From: Tenacibaculum discolor | Lineage (GTDB): Bacteria; Bacteroidota; Bacteroidia; Flavobacteriales; Flavobacteriaceae | Length of the DNA stretch: 64,000 nucleotides | Reading direction: 5' to 3' | Assembly (NCBI RefSeq): GCF_003664185.1 | Contig: NZ_RCCS01000008.1 | Coordinates: 1-64,000, forward strand | In this document: piece by piece, positions 26,936 to 35,634 of the stretch | Numbering within the stretch: position 1 is the first letter of the stretch | How the letters are laid out: each line of letters starts with the position of its first letter | Notes under the pieces: generated by a model | Seen by the model: the letters and a program-made list of their open reading frames with translations, nothing else | What the model was told of the DNA's origin: nothing | The model's database searches: none | Program-made: the position numbers and the translations under genes

Positions 26936-27589
26936 CTAAATTTCTTTTTTATTAATAAGTTTTTGCTCTTCTAATGCTAGAACCAATAAATTAACGTAAT
27001 CATTTACAGTTTCTTCTATAGACTTAGGATCAATAATATCTATATATCCTTTCCAAATTAACTCTCGTTCTTTTGTTGGACAAATACAATATAAAGAGGT
27101 TTCAGCTTTGTATATTTTATACTTTTCATAATAATTTGGGTCTTCTAGAATTTCTCGGTGATTATAATAATCTTCCTTAAACTTTACATCTAGGTATTTT
27201 TTTTCTTTATATTTTTCTGAGAATATTTTTCTATCTTCTACACCTACCACCTTAGTATAAATTACTGCATCATAAAAGTTTGCTGTTAAAACATTTTCTA
27301 TAAGTTTTAATTCTTCTTCTGTTTTCCCTTCCATTCTAAATTTTGGCTCAAAAATATCTAAACTTGGCACTGCATCAATGTTTCTAGATTCTAACTCTTT
27401 TTTTAGTAATTCTTCAAACTTATCTCTAGCCTCTAAATTTGGAGTCATACCAATGATTAATACTTTAGATAATGAGAGTGAATCAATTTCTGGATTCTTC
27501 CAATACTCTACTAATTGAGTTGTTGTACAACAATTAAACGCAACAACTATAATTGATAATAGCACTGTTAATTTTATAAATGATTTCAT
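26936..27589 (-). CDS. Putative lipoprotein, DUF4136-like
   Basis: 217-residue protein with a lipoprotein signal (hydrophobic stretch to VVAFNC, then C20/C21). The mature part starts TTTQLVEYWKNPE and has KVLIIGMTPNLEARDKFEELLKKEL, resembling the GNA1162/DUF4136 type of outer-membrane lipoprotein in which a Rossmann-like domain follows a TxxxxWxxP start. Function unknown. No operon partner is visible. Confidence 0.65.
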   Translation of the reverse strand: MKSFIKLTVLLSIIVVAFNCCTTTQLVEYWKNPEIDSLSLSKVLIIGMTPNLEARDKFEELLKKELESRNIDAVPSLDIFEPKFRMEGKTEEELKLIENVLTANFYDAVIYTKVVGVEDRKIFSEKYKEKKYLDVKFKEDYYNHREILEDPNYYEKYKIYKAETSLYCICPTKERELIWKGYIDIIDPKSIEETVNDYVNLLVLALEEQKLINKKEI

Positions 27590-27983
27590 ATTTACTAGTT
27601 TATGTTATTCCTTCTCATAATATTGAAAGAGCTTCTTTAGCTTATAAAACTCTCTTATGGCTACAGATAAAGTTACTAAATTCTTTGGATAACTGAAGCT
27701 GTTTTCAGCTGTAGTTTACTTAAGTGGTAGAAAACTATCTGTTTTAAAGGGATTCTAACATAAAAAGATAGATTAAAGTTAAATAAGTTTATCTATAGAG
27801 AAAAAACTTCTTAAACAGGTCAACAAACTTTAATTAATTATGCTACATACAAAGCAAACTTTCCTATTTTTTAATCACTAAGCAATAATCTCTTATTTAT
27901 TTTCTTAAACTTGTAACGAAAAAGAAATGCTTTTTTAATAGCATAGTTCATATTTTAGAATCATTAATTTCTCTATTTTATCT
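27590..27983. other. Gene-poor region beside the cobB remnant
   Basis: About 390 bases with no convincing gene. It holds the presumed promoter of the lipoprotein gene and an imperfect hairpin (arms agctg/cagct around 27710-27724). Together with the next feature it forms an eroded zone. Confidence 0.4.
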
Positions 27984-28076
27984 ATGAAAAAACGTTTGGT
28001 TGTATTAACAAGTGCTGTAAAAATATTGCTAGTAACTAAATTAACATTTAGAAATTTAAAGTATCCATATGTTTAA
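27984..28076 (+). pseudogene. Decayed fragment of the cobB 5' end
   Basis: Starting at an ATG at 27984, the first 27 bases are identical to the start of intact cobB at 31792, and so are the following bases after one mismatch, up to about base 34. After that the match breaks down, apart from a TFR-coding patch. It could encode 30 residues (MKKRLVVLTSAVKI...), against MKKRLVVLTGAGIS in the intact protein, so the NAD-binding GAGIS motif is lost. It has the same orientation as cobB, with the VIT/VWA gene in between. Read as a relic of a duplication or insertion event. Confidence 0.7.
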
Positions 28077-28111
28077 CATAAATAAAGGTAAATTTTAGAA
28101 TGAAGTTGTTT

Positions 28112-31100
28112 TTAAAAAGACAAATTTCCTACCTCAATATAATCCTCTTGTTTTTCTAATTTTACGATGATTGTTCGTTTTTTTTCATTTTTCTTTCCAT
28201 AATTTGTAAACATATTTACTTTTAAAATAGTTGGGCCAGATATCTTTTGAACATTATCTGCATAATAATCAATCATAATTTTATACTTCCCTTTAATAGC
28301 ATTCTTTAGCATAAACTCCTCCGGTCCATAGCCTTCCGTCATATCTGTTGACATTCTTCCTCCAATAGCTGTTTCCTGATTTTTGTAATATGCTTTTTCT
28401 CCATTTGGATCAATAACCCATAAATCAATATCTGTATCATTATGATTCCAATCAACAACTATACGGGCATCTACTGAAATTGATTTAAAAAACTTTCTCT
28501 GATGTTTACTTAGCTTTAATTTATTTCCATACTTCGATACGATCCTTGTAAGCTCTACAAATACAACAGATTCTATACCGTCAAATCGTTCATCTTCATC
28601 TTTAACTAAAAGCTCTCCATTATAAATCTTATAAAGCAGATTGAAGCAATCTTGATAATCTCCAGCTAGTTCATACCCTAATGCTAAATCTCTATATGAT
28701 TGAGGTTCTTCAGGTCTTAACTCTAATACTTTTTTATAAATTTCCTTTGCTAAGTCATACTCCTTAAAGTACTCTAACTTATATGCCAATGCTTTTATAA
28801 GTTCATAATTATCTAGATCTATCTCTATTAAATTTGTCAAAATTCTAATTGCTAATTCTTTTTCTCCTTTTTGGTCAAAGAAATCAGCTACATCTATGTA
28901 GAACATCGGACTATTAGAATAATAATCTCTAATTTCTAAATATTTATTGTAAGCAGATAAAACCGAAGTTTCTTTCTTAAGAATATCTACATATGGAGTT
29001 TTAGGGTTCCACGCTTTTAATTCTATTCTTTCCTCTATCAACAAGTTTAATTTCTCTATTTCTTTTTTATTAGTTTCTCTTCCTTTTTTTGTCGTAAAAA
29101 TTATAATCCCATCCCTTGCTTTTTCTCCATAGAGTTTTATTGCATCAAAAGGTTTAATTACCTGTACAGCATAAATGTCTTTGGTATTTAATTTTTCAAT
29201 AAAACTCTTTCTTACTGAAATTCCATCAGCTATATACATTGGCTCATTTTGACTCAATGAACTATTCCTTCTTATAGAAACTTTGGTTGCCCCTTCATTA
29301 TCTTGAGAAATATTTACTCCTAAAGATTTACCTACTAAAGACTGAATAATATTACTATTTCCTGATTTTGAGTCTCTTGCTATACCTAGTCCAGTAACAA
29401 CTACTTCATCAAGAACATTATCTTCTTCGAGTTCTATATTTACAGTGCTACCCCTACTAATAATAACTTCTTTAGTTGAAAATCCTACAAAAGAAAAAAC
29501 TAAAACTTCATTCTCCTCCACATTAATAGTATAATTACCATCAAAATCAGTTTCAGTTCCTCGATTTGTTCCCTTTACTATTACACTCACTCCAGGTAAA
29601 ACGTCTGAAGAATCACTTACAATACCTGTTACCACCTTTTTAGAATAATCAACATCTACTTTTGGAATATCAGTATGATTTTCATTTCTACTGTTATTAT
29701 TCATTACATTGGTAGTAGTAGTAGTAGTAGTAGTACTTTGACTAGTGTCAGTATTTCTAACTCTTGAAGTTTGGGTTTTTCTTTTTTTCTTCTGGTTCTT
29801 CCTAGGGTAAATAAGGTTATACCAATCTGTAATATCCTTATATTGATTAAAAAGATATTCTCTTCTTTCTTCAATATTTTCTATAGATGAAATTTGATCT
29901 TCCTCTTTTTCTTTTAACAATTCTTTGTAACGAGACCTTAATTCTTTTGGTGGTTCTATACCATATTGTACATAATCTTCAATTCTATCTAAAATTAACA
30001 TTGAAGTGTAATCTGTAATTAAATGATATTGCTTAGCTAAAGAAATTATTTCCTTTTTATTCTCTTCTTTTTCATTATTCAAATACTTTAATTTCTCTTT
30101 TGCCCAAAGCCTCTTAACTTGATTTGAAGCTAGAGAACTCTTCAAATTAAGAGTTAATACTTTTGTAACCTTACCTTGATATCCGAACTTTAATTCAACT
30201 GAGGGGCTCCCCTTAAACCGTCCTGTAATTACAAAATCACTTGTAACATTTGTTCTGCTTTTTGGATATACTTCATCCAGATTAGCATCACTCTTAAAAC
30301 CTAAAAACTGTAATACTTCTTGTTTTAATAATCTATATCCTTCTTCACTATTAAGTTTTCCTAAGTTTATATATACAGCTCCTTGATCAGTGGCAATTTT
30401 ATTTAATAAAAAATGATTAGCGGATGTTAATGAGTTAATTGTATAAACTATTTTCTTCTTAAACCCTTCTATAGTTCCTAGGTTAGTCAATCCATCAGAA
30501 AATAAAAGTATTTCGTCTGAATTTAATTTTAAGGTACTTAGTGTTTCTAAATTAGTTCCCCCATCATAAGTTTGAGATTGTATCTCTTTTCTAAGGTTAT
30601 CCCATGTACCGTTAGTTATAACGAATTTCTCACCTTTATTTTTTGTATTATTAAAAGAGATAAATTCAACTTCCACATTTTGTATATAGTTAAAATATTT
30701 ATTCAAAAGCTCTATTTCTTTATTTAAATTTTTATTTCTCATTGAAAAAGAAACATCCCAAAGAATACTTATCTTTTTAGGTTTTTCTTTATTTCTCGGT
30801 TTTTTTTTCAATGGAATCGAGCTATAAAAATAATCTCCATAGCTTAAAACATTTTCAGAGTTAGAAAACTTTTTTAACTCTACTTTAATTGGTTTTTGAA
30901 GAGCTACATTCTCTTTAACTATGGAAGCACTCATTACACTTCCTTCCTTAATAAAATGTAAATCTTTAAAGAACTCGCTTTTTACAACAGGAAGTTTAGA
31001 TATTCCATAAGTAAAAATATCTAAAGAAAAATTATCAACAACTTTCTTAACTCCTAAAGGAAGCTCATATACAAGTTTATCGTTAACTATAGAAAGTTTT

Positions 31101-31537
31101 TCTTCATACGTTAAAACTACTCTTTTATTTTTTTTAGGAAAAATTGGGTATACCCTTGCCTTATAATTGTTACCTGATGTTTTTTCTAAAAGTGCAGGAT
31201 CAATATTTTGCCTAACAGTAGTTTCATAAGCAACTCTAGCTAATTCTTTTTCTACAACTACAGCTTCTCTTAACTTTCCATTCAAATCCATCGCAAATTG
31301 ATATACAGATTGTCCTTGCCCTAAAGGAAATATCAAATCCCCTTCTAGTGTTCTGTCTAAATCATTATAAAACTCCATATCATAAGTAGTAGTAGCAAAA
31401 TCACCTGTAATATTTACTTCTATTTTTAGACTTGATAGTTTTAGTTCACTAGAATCTTTTAAAATAATTTTTGGGGTGCCTTGAGAAAAAAGACCAAAAC
31501 TTACCAATAAAACGTTAATGAATAATATTTTTTTCAT
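28112..31537 (-). CDS. VIT-VWA-carboxypeptidase-like-SusC plug-TPR-DUF2135 fusion protein
   Basis: 1141-residue exported protein (signal peptide KKILFINVLLVSFGLFSQ). Order of parts, approximate residues: VIT domain 20-150 (ITGDFATTTYDMEFYNDLDR); VWA 255-430 with a MIDAS-like WDVSFSMR; helical region; low-complexity Thr/Asn linker 610-630; CarboxypepD_reg beta-sandwich 632-710 (VTGIVSDSSD...FDGNYTI); TonB-receptor plug-like domain 710-820 (LDEVVVTGLG...); TPR helices 880-960; C-terminal DUF2135-type beta domain 1025-1130 (DWNHNDTDIDLWVIDP). The ATG at 31537 is chosen because the signal peptide starts there. No beta-barrel follows the plug. Likely a periplasmic or surface scaffold; function unknown. 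Confidence 0.8.
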   Translation of the reverse strand: MKKILFINVLLVSFGLFSQGTPKIILKDSSELKLSSLKIEVNITGDFATTTYDMEFYNDLDRTLEGDLIFPLGQGQSVYQFAMDLNGKLREAVVVEKELARVAYETTVRQNIDPALLEKTSGNNYKARVYPIFPKKNKRVVLTYEEKLSIVNDKLVYELPLGVKKVVDNFSLDIFTYGISKLPVVKSEFFKDLHFIKEGSVMSASIVKENVALQKPIKVELKKFSNSENVLSYGDYFYSSIPLKKKPRNKEKPKKISILWDVSFSMRNKNLNKEIELLNKYFNYIQNVEVEFISFNNTKNKGEKFVITNGTWDNLRKEIQSQTYDGGTNLETLSTLKLNSDEILLFSDGLTNLGTIEGFKKKIVYTINSLTSANHFLLNKIATDQGAVYINLGKLNSEEGYRLLKQEVLQFLGFKSDANLDEVYPKSRTNVTSDFVITGRFKGSPSVELKFGYQGKVTKVLTLNLKSSLASNQVKRLWAKEKLKYLNNEKEENKKEIISLAKQYHLITDYTSMLILDRIEDYVQYGIEPPKELRSRYKELLKEKEEDQISSIENIEERREYLFNQYKDITDWYNLIYPRKNQKKKRKTQTSRVRNTDTSQSTTTTTTTTNVMNNNSRNENHTDIPKVDVDYSKKVVTGIVSDSSDVLPGVSVIVKGTNRGTETDFDGNYTINVEENEVLVFSFVGFSTKEVIISRGSTVNIELEEDNVLDEVVVTGLGIARDSKSGNSNIIQSLVGKSLGVNISQDNEGATKVSIRRNSSLSQNEPMYIADGISVRKSFIEKLNTKDIYAVQVIKPFDAIKLYGEKARDGIIIFTTKKGRETNKKEIEKLNLLIEERIELKAWNPKTPYVDILKKETSVLSAYNKYLEIRDYYSNSPMFYIDVADFFDQKGEKELAIRILTNLIEIDLDNYELIKALAYKLEYFKEYDLAKEIYKKVLELRPEEPQSYRDLALGYELAGDYQDCFNLLYKIYNGELLVKDEDERFDGIESVVFVELTRIVSKYGNKLKLSKHQRKFFKSISVDARIVVDWNHNDTDIDLWVIDPNGEKAYYKNQETAIGGRMSTDMTEGYGPEEFMLKNAIKGKYKIMIDYYADNVQKISGPTILKVNMFTNYGKKNEKKRTIIVKLEKQEDYIEVGNLSF
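29710..29733 (-). repeat. Trinucleotide repeat coding for a threonine run
   Basis: Eight tandem GTA units on the plus strand, read on the coding strand as ACT/ACC codons, giving eight consecutive threonines in the linker before the carboxypeptidase-like domain. Slippage here would change linker length in frame, not break the gene. Confidence 0.9.
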
Positions 31538-31791
31538 AGTTAATACTTTAAATTTTAGATAAAATTGAGCTTTTATCTTGAAAAATAAAATTAGGAATGA
31601 GTGTAGCTCTCTTTTTAATGAGTAAAGTGGTTCAGATAGAAAAGGAAAAATTTTCATAGCAATACAAATTTACCTAATTTTTATTCTCTAAAGAAGCATA
31701 AAACTATTCTATAATAAAAATAAAAAACTTCTAAATAAGTTAATTGCCCTTCATCAATTATACAGTAAGTAAAATTTTATATTTTAGATTT

Positions 31792-32475
31792 ATGAAAAAA
31801 CGTTTGGTTGTATTAACAGGTGCTGGTATTAGTGCTGAAAGTGGTATTAAAACTTTTAGAGATGCCGATGGCTTATGGGAAGGTCACGATATTTATGAAG
31901 TGGCTTCTCCACAAGGGTTTCATGCTAATCCTGAATTGGTATTAGACTTTTACAATCAACGTAGAAGACAACTTTTAAAAGTTTCTCCTAATAAAGCACA
32001 TCACAATTTAGTTTCTTTAGAGAATGATTTTGAAGTTGATATTATTACTCAAAACGTAGATGATTTACACGAAAGAGCAGGAAACAAAAATGTAATACAT
32101 CTACATGGCGAACTATTAAAAGCTCGTAGTACCAAAAACAAACATCTTGTTTATAATTGGAATAAAGATATTGCTATAGGTGATGTATGCGAAGAAAATG
32201 CTCAATTACGCCCACACATTGTTTGGTTTGGTGAAGATGTTCCTCTTTTGGAAAAAGCTGCAGAAATTACTTTACAAGCAGATATTTTAGTAATTATAGG
32301 AACTTCTATGCAAGTATATCCTGCTGCTAGTTTGGTTAATTATGTACAGCATAATACTCCTATTTATTTTATAGATCCTAAACCTGCTGTAAATAAAAAC
32401 GCCTTCAATAACTTAACTATTATTGAAGACGTTGCTAGTTCAGGTACTGATAAATTAATTACTATACTAAAATAA
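31792..32475 (+). CDS. cobB: NAD-dependent protein deacylase (sirtuin class III)
   Basis: 228-residue sirtuin. NAD-binding GAGISAESGI is near residue 10, TQNVDDLHE is central, and the catalytic His lies in VIHLHGE. Y54 and R57 (FYNQR) match the YxxR pair that lets class III sirtuins such as E. coli CobB remove succinyl and malonyl groups. The usual four zinc cysteines are missing; only one Cys (DVCEEN) remains in that region, as I recall for other Bacteroidota members. The start is the ATG at 31792, although the frame extends 16 codons further from a TTG. Its first codons are repeated in the relic at 27984. Confidence 0.9.
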   Translation: MKKRLVVLTGAGISAESGIKTFRDADGLWEGHDIYEVASPQGFHANPELVLDFYNQRRRQLLKVSPNKAHHNLVSLENDFEVDIITQNVDDLHERAGNKNVIHLHGELLKARSTKNKHLVYNWNKDIAIGDVCEENAQLRPHIVWFGEDVPLLEKAAEITLQADILVIIGTSMQVYPAASLVNYVQHNTPIYFIDPKPAVNKNAFNNLTIIEDVASSGTDKLITILK

Positions 32476-32493
32476 GCTTAGTATCAAGTTTTA

Positions 32494-32964
32494 TTAATTT
32501 GATGTTAATCGGTCAAAATACTCATACAATTCTCCTTTAGAAATTGTGCTTCCTTTTTCAATCAAATCAAAAAGCTCAACATTTCTTTCTTCTTGATATG
32601 CTTTTGAGCCTCTTAAAAACTCAATTGCTTCATCATTTGGATTTTTTAGTAGCCATTCAAACCCTTCTTGCTCTATAACATTAATGTCTTTTTCTATTTT
32701 TATTACAATACGATGTATTTCTTTTTCTTCGCATTTGAATAGGTTTACTAAGTTTGGAGAAAAATGTTCTAAATACGTTGTTTTAGTTAATACATCATCC
32801 CAAACAACATCGCTAAATACATTCATTTCATCTTTAGCTACATGTGGTTTCTCTTTTTTTAGTTCATCCCATTCTTTTTTATCAATGTTTTGTGATGCTA
32901 AAAATCGAGCAAATTCTTCATGTAATCCTTCAAACTGTTCTTTTGTAAGTTGTCTATATTTCAA
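32494..32964 (-). CDS. Conserved Bacteroidota hypothetical protein (DUF6495-like)
   Basis: 156-residue, acidic, soluble protein starting KYRQLTKEQFEGLHEEFARFLASQ. I recall it as a flavobacterial family probably named DUF6495; function unknown. The start is a TTG: a stop lies seven codons upstream with no ATG between. It converges on cobB with an 18-base gap. Confidence 0.65.
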   Translation of the reverse strand: MKYRQLTKEQFEGLHEEFARFLASQNIDKKEWDELKKEKPHVAKDEMNVFSDVVWDDVLTKTTYLEHFSPNLVNLFKCEEKEIHRIVIKIEKDINVIEQEGFEWLLKNPNDEAIEFLRGSKAYQEERNVELFDLIEKGSTISKGELYEYFDRLTSN

Positions 32965-33082
32965 ACGTTTTAAGTTTTTTAATTAATTGATTTATTATAA
33001 TAAAATTAAGAACATTTGCAACCACTCGCTCCACCCGTTCTCTCATTAAAAATTTTAAAGAAAATCTTTTATATAGAAATTT

Positions 33083-33781
33083 TTAAAATTTATTAATGTT
33101 CGTTTCATTTGGCAATTTTAGTAATAAATTGGGGTTGGGGCAATTTTCCTTATAATAATCTAGGTTCTTTTTTGAAGAAACTCCAGGGTAATCTCCTTTA
33201 TAATCTTCAATATCTATTATTAACTGAAAATGTAAATGAGGAGCGTAATCTCCGTTTACAGAACTATCTCCTAAAGTTCCTATCTTCTCTCCTTTTTTTA
33301 CCTTTGTTCCAACGGATATGTTTTCTAAAGATTCTAATGATAAATGACCATATAATGAATAAAACTCATTTCCTTCTATTGAATGTTTTACAATAATCGT
33401 TGGCCCATAATCTCCATAATTTAAATTGTTTTTAAAGCTATGAATTTCCCCATCTAATACAGCTAAAATGTCTGTACCTGCATCACACCACAAATCAATT
33501 CCCAAATGAATATTTCGTTGGTTTTCTTCTGATAATTTATTAAAATGCTCACTTCTACTATAAATATCTCTTACTTCCAAATATCCCCCAAAAGCAACTG
33601 TTTTTTTATGTTTTGAAAAATAATTTTCTAAATAAGCCTCCCATTCTTTTGATGAAGAAACATCAAAACTTAATTCTTTGTTAGATGCTGCTATTGAAAT
33701 TGGAATGTATTCGCTAAAAGGTATACTCGTATCAACTACATGTAATGGTTTTTGAGATATATTATTTAAAAAGTCTTTCAT
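33083..33781 (-). CDS. Cytoplasmic M23-like metallopeptidase domain protein
   Basis: 232-residue protein with an M23 (LytM) fold. HLGID supplies the first zinc His and Asp, SLYGHLS the second, and PHLHFQ the HxH motif. No signal peptide or membrane segment is present, unlike cell-wall M23 enzymes. The NYGDYGPTIIVKHS and EFYSLYGHLS wording resembles the M23 module found between a kinase-like domain and a class III aminotransferase in some bacterial multi-domain proteins; here it stands alone. Substrate unknown. Confidence 0.75.
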   Translation of the reverse strand: MKDFLNNISQKPLHVVDTSIPFSEYIPISIAASNKELSFDVSSSKEWEAYLENYFSKHKKTVAFGGYLEVRDIYSRSEHFNKLSEENQRNIHLGIDLWCDAGTDILAVLDGEIHSFKNNLNYGDYGPTIIVKHSIEGNEFYSLYGHLSLESLENISVGTKVKKGEKIGTLGDSSVNGDYAPHLHFQLIIDIEDYKGDYPGVSSKKNLDYYKENCPNPNLLLKLPNETNINKF

Positions 33782-33800
33782 AAAATAGTTTTATATAAAA

Positions 33801-33832
33801 TAAGAGTAACCAAAAATAATTGATTACTCTTA
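33801..33832 (-). terminator. Hairpin after the two-repeat lipoprotein gene
   Basis: Arms taagagtaa (33801-33809) and ttactctta (33824-33832) are followed on the minus strand by a T-rich stretch. This is a moderate terminator candidate. Confidence 0.5.
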
Positions 33833-33891
33833 AAATATAAGGGGAATTAAGCGTATTAATTAAATTTTAAACGCTATGACACTGTTTTCTG

Positions 33892-34779
33892 TTATCTTGA
33901 AACGGTTCCTGTAATAGTTACCAATGGTCCAGCTCCTAAATCTATAGCTACATGGTCTGGAGCATCATCAGCTACTTTTTTAGCTAATGGTTTAAAAGTA
34001 AAAGGTGCTGGGCTATTGTCTGGGTTTGGCTCTACTGTAATTACAATAGTTGAACCTCTTAAATCCGTTGGAAAAGTTACTCCGTCTGGAGCATTTACTA
34101 AGAAATCTTCTCCTGGAAAAAATCCATCAGCTCCATTTGGTGCTGGTAAATCCATAGGACCACTAAAACCATCAAACTCATCTGTTGCAGCAAGTTTTGT
34201 AAATTTACCTGTAGTAACTGGTACTCCATTTATCACTGCCCATCCTTCATATTTCCATCCTTCATCTAATTCTGGTAATCCTAAACCTACTTGTGGTGGC
34301 ATCCCTGGTTCTAAAAACCAAACACCACTTCTTTCGTTTGTGTTTTCTCCATCTGTTGGTGTCGCTAAAATGAATTTCCCCCAAGAACTACTAAAATCTC
34401 CAACAATATTAGAGTTTATAGAAGCACTATTACCTGAAAAATCTCCTGCTAAAATTTTAGTGCTTGATGGCGATGGGTCTGGGTCGTTTGCTGGTTCAAT
34501 GGTTAAAACAAAGGTAGATGCTGCTGATAGCATATCAGAATCTACTACAAAAGAACTCTTAGATAATTCTCCTGAATCACTCACATTAAAAGCTCCTGTT
34601 GATACTGGCGAACCTCCAACAATTATCCAACCTTCATATACATAATTTGCTCCTAGGTTTTCTAAACCACTAACATTTAAGCTTAAGTTTGATGTTTTTG
34701 GTGTATTGTCATCGTCATCGCTACAAGCAACAAAAGTTAGGGCACTTACTGCTGCTAGTGTTAAAAGTATTTTTTTCAT
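33892..34779 (-). CDS. Lipoprotein with two tandem anti-sigma-like repeats
   Basis: 295-residue lipoprotein: the signal is KKILLTLAAVSALTFVAC and the acidic SDDDDN follows the lipid Cys, a common flavobacterial surface-lipoprotein signature. The mature part contains two copies of a domain, seen as YEGWIIVGGSPVSTGAF...VLTIEPANDPDPSP and YEGWAVINGVPVTTGKF...VITVEPNPDNSPAP. This beta domain resembles the C-terminal part of anti-sigma-K factors, but no membrane helix or sigma-binding region is present. The ATG at 34779 is preferred over the longer frame. Function unknown. Confidence 0.72.
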   Translation of the reverse strand: MKKILLTLAAVSALTFVACSDDDDNTPKTSNLSLNVSGLENLGANYVYEGWIIVGGSPVSTGAFNVSDSGELSKSSFVVDSDMLSAASTFVLTIEPANDPDPSPSSTKILAGDFSGNSASINSNIVGDFSSSWGKFILATPTDGENTNERSGVWFLEPGMPPQVGLGLPELDEGWKYEGWAVINGVPVTTGKFTKLAATDEFDGFSGPMDLPAPNGADGFFPGEDFLVNAPDGVTFPTDLRGSTIVITVEPNPDNSPAPFTFKPLAKKVADDAPDHVAIDLGAGPLVTITGTVSR

Positions 34780-34855
34780 TGTTTTTGTAATTTTGAATTT
34801 ATACAAAAACAAAGTTACTTGCACGTTTTCTATTAAAATGTTAGCTAGCTTACAC

Positions 34856-35527
34856 TTATGCTACTTTTTTAAGTAATCGTATTTTTTTTCTGTTAAAATC
34901 AATAACTTTTTCTTGTTTTAACTCGTTCATTAAGGTATTTAATGTTGGTCTTGAAGTTCCTATTAAAGTTGCAATATCTTTTTGTGTGTATGGATGTTCT
35001 ATTACTTGATCTCCTGTCTTTTCACATTCATGCCCATACTCTTCACATAATTCTTTAAAAAACTCTAATAAACGAGTGCGTGTATCTTTAAATAGTAATA
35101 ATTGAAGTCTTCTTTCTAACCTTTTTATTCGTAATCCTATAAATTTATAAATTTTTAAACTTACAGATACATTTTCTCTCATCAAGGAATACATAGTTTC
35201 TCTAGATACAGGGCAAATTTCTGTTGTATTATCTATAGACTGAGCAAATTCATTTCGTCTTTCAACTCCTAAAATGGCTTTTTCACCAAATATCTCTCCT
35301 TTAGTTAAAATTGCTTTGATTACTTCTTCTCCATCTTCCGTATAGTATCCTATTTTTACTTTTCCTTTATCTATTAAATAAATTTTATTTGCAGCATCTT
35401 CTTCAAAATAAATATAATCTTTCTTTTTATATTTATTAAGTGTATGACTTTCCTTGAAAATAGGATATTTATGGGGGCATAATATTTTAAACAGGTTGAC
35501 ATCCTCAAAGTACCAAAGTGCACTCAT
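34856..35527 (-). CDS. Crp/Fnr-family transcriptional regulator
   Basis: 223-residue regulator with an N-terminal cyclic-nucleotide-binding-like beta barrel (IYLIDKGKVKIGYYTEDGEEVI...LTKGEIFGE) and a C-terminal winged helix (YTQKDIATLIGTSRPTLNTLMNELKQEKVI). No Fnr-type N-terminal cysteine cluster is visible, only single Cys residues, so oxygen sensing via 4Fe-4S is not supported. An inverted repeat lies just upstream of its start and could be its own operator. It follows acnA on the same strand, but a terminator separates them. Confidence 0.88.
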   Translation of the reverse strand: MSALWYFEDVNLFKILCPHKYPIFKESHTLNKYKKKDYIYFEEDAANKIYLIDKGKVKIGYYTEDGEEVIKAILTKGEIFGEKAILGVERRNEFAQSIDNTTEICPVSRETMYSLMRENVSVSLKIYKFIGLRIKRLERRLQLLLFKDTRTRLLEFFKELCEEYGHECEKTGDQVIEHPYTQKDIATLIGTSRPTLNTLMNELKQEKVIDFNRKKIRLLKKVA

Positions 35528-35534
35528 AGTTTTT

Positions 35535-35567
35535 ACTTTTAAGTTTTAAGTCGAAAAAACTTAAAGT
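35535..35567 (-). promoter_or_regulatory. Inverted repeat upstream of the Crp/Fnr gene
   Basis: Arms acttttaagtttt (35535-35547) and aaaaaacttaaagt (35554-35567) form an inverted repeat with a one-base bulge, 8 to 40 bases before the start codon. It could be an autoregulatory operator or a leader hairpin. Inferred from symmetry only. Confidence 0.35.
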
Positions 35568-35573
35568 GCATTA

Positions 35574-35603
35574 CAAAAAAAGCTCTGGAAAACCCCAGAG
35601 CCT
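35574..35603 (-). terminator. Terminator after acnA-type gene
   Basis: Stem gctctgg (35582-35588) and ccagagc (35595-35601), with a T7 tail on the minus strand (35574-35580), about 30 bases past the aconitase stop. Confidence 0.8.
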
Positions 35604-35634
35604 TTATACCATTAATATTTAAAAACACTTTTTA

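Noticed and set aside
34856..35527. Fnr-type oxygen sensor
   Set aside because: The N-terminal cysteine cluster needed for a 4Fe-4S centre is missing.
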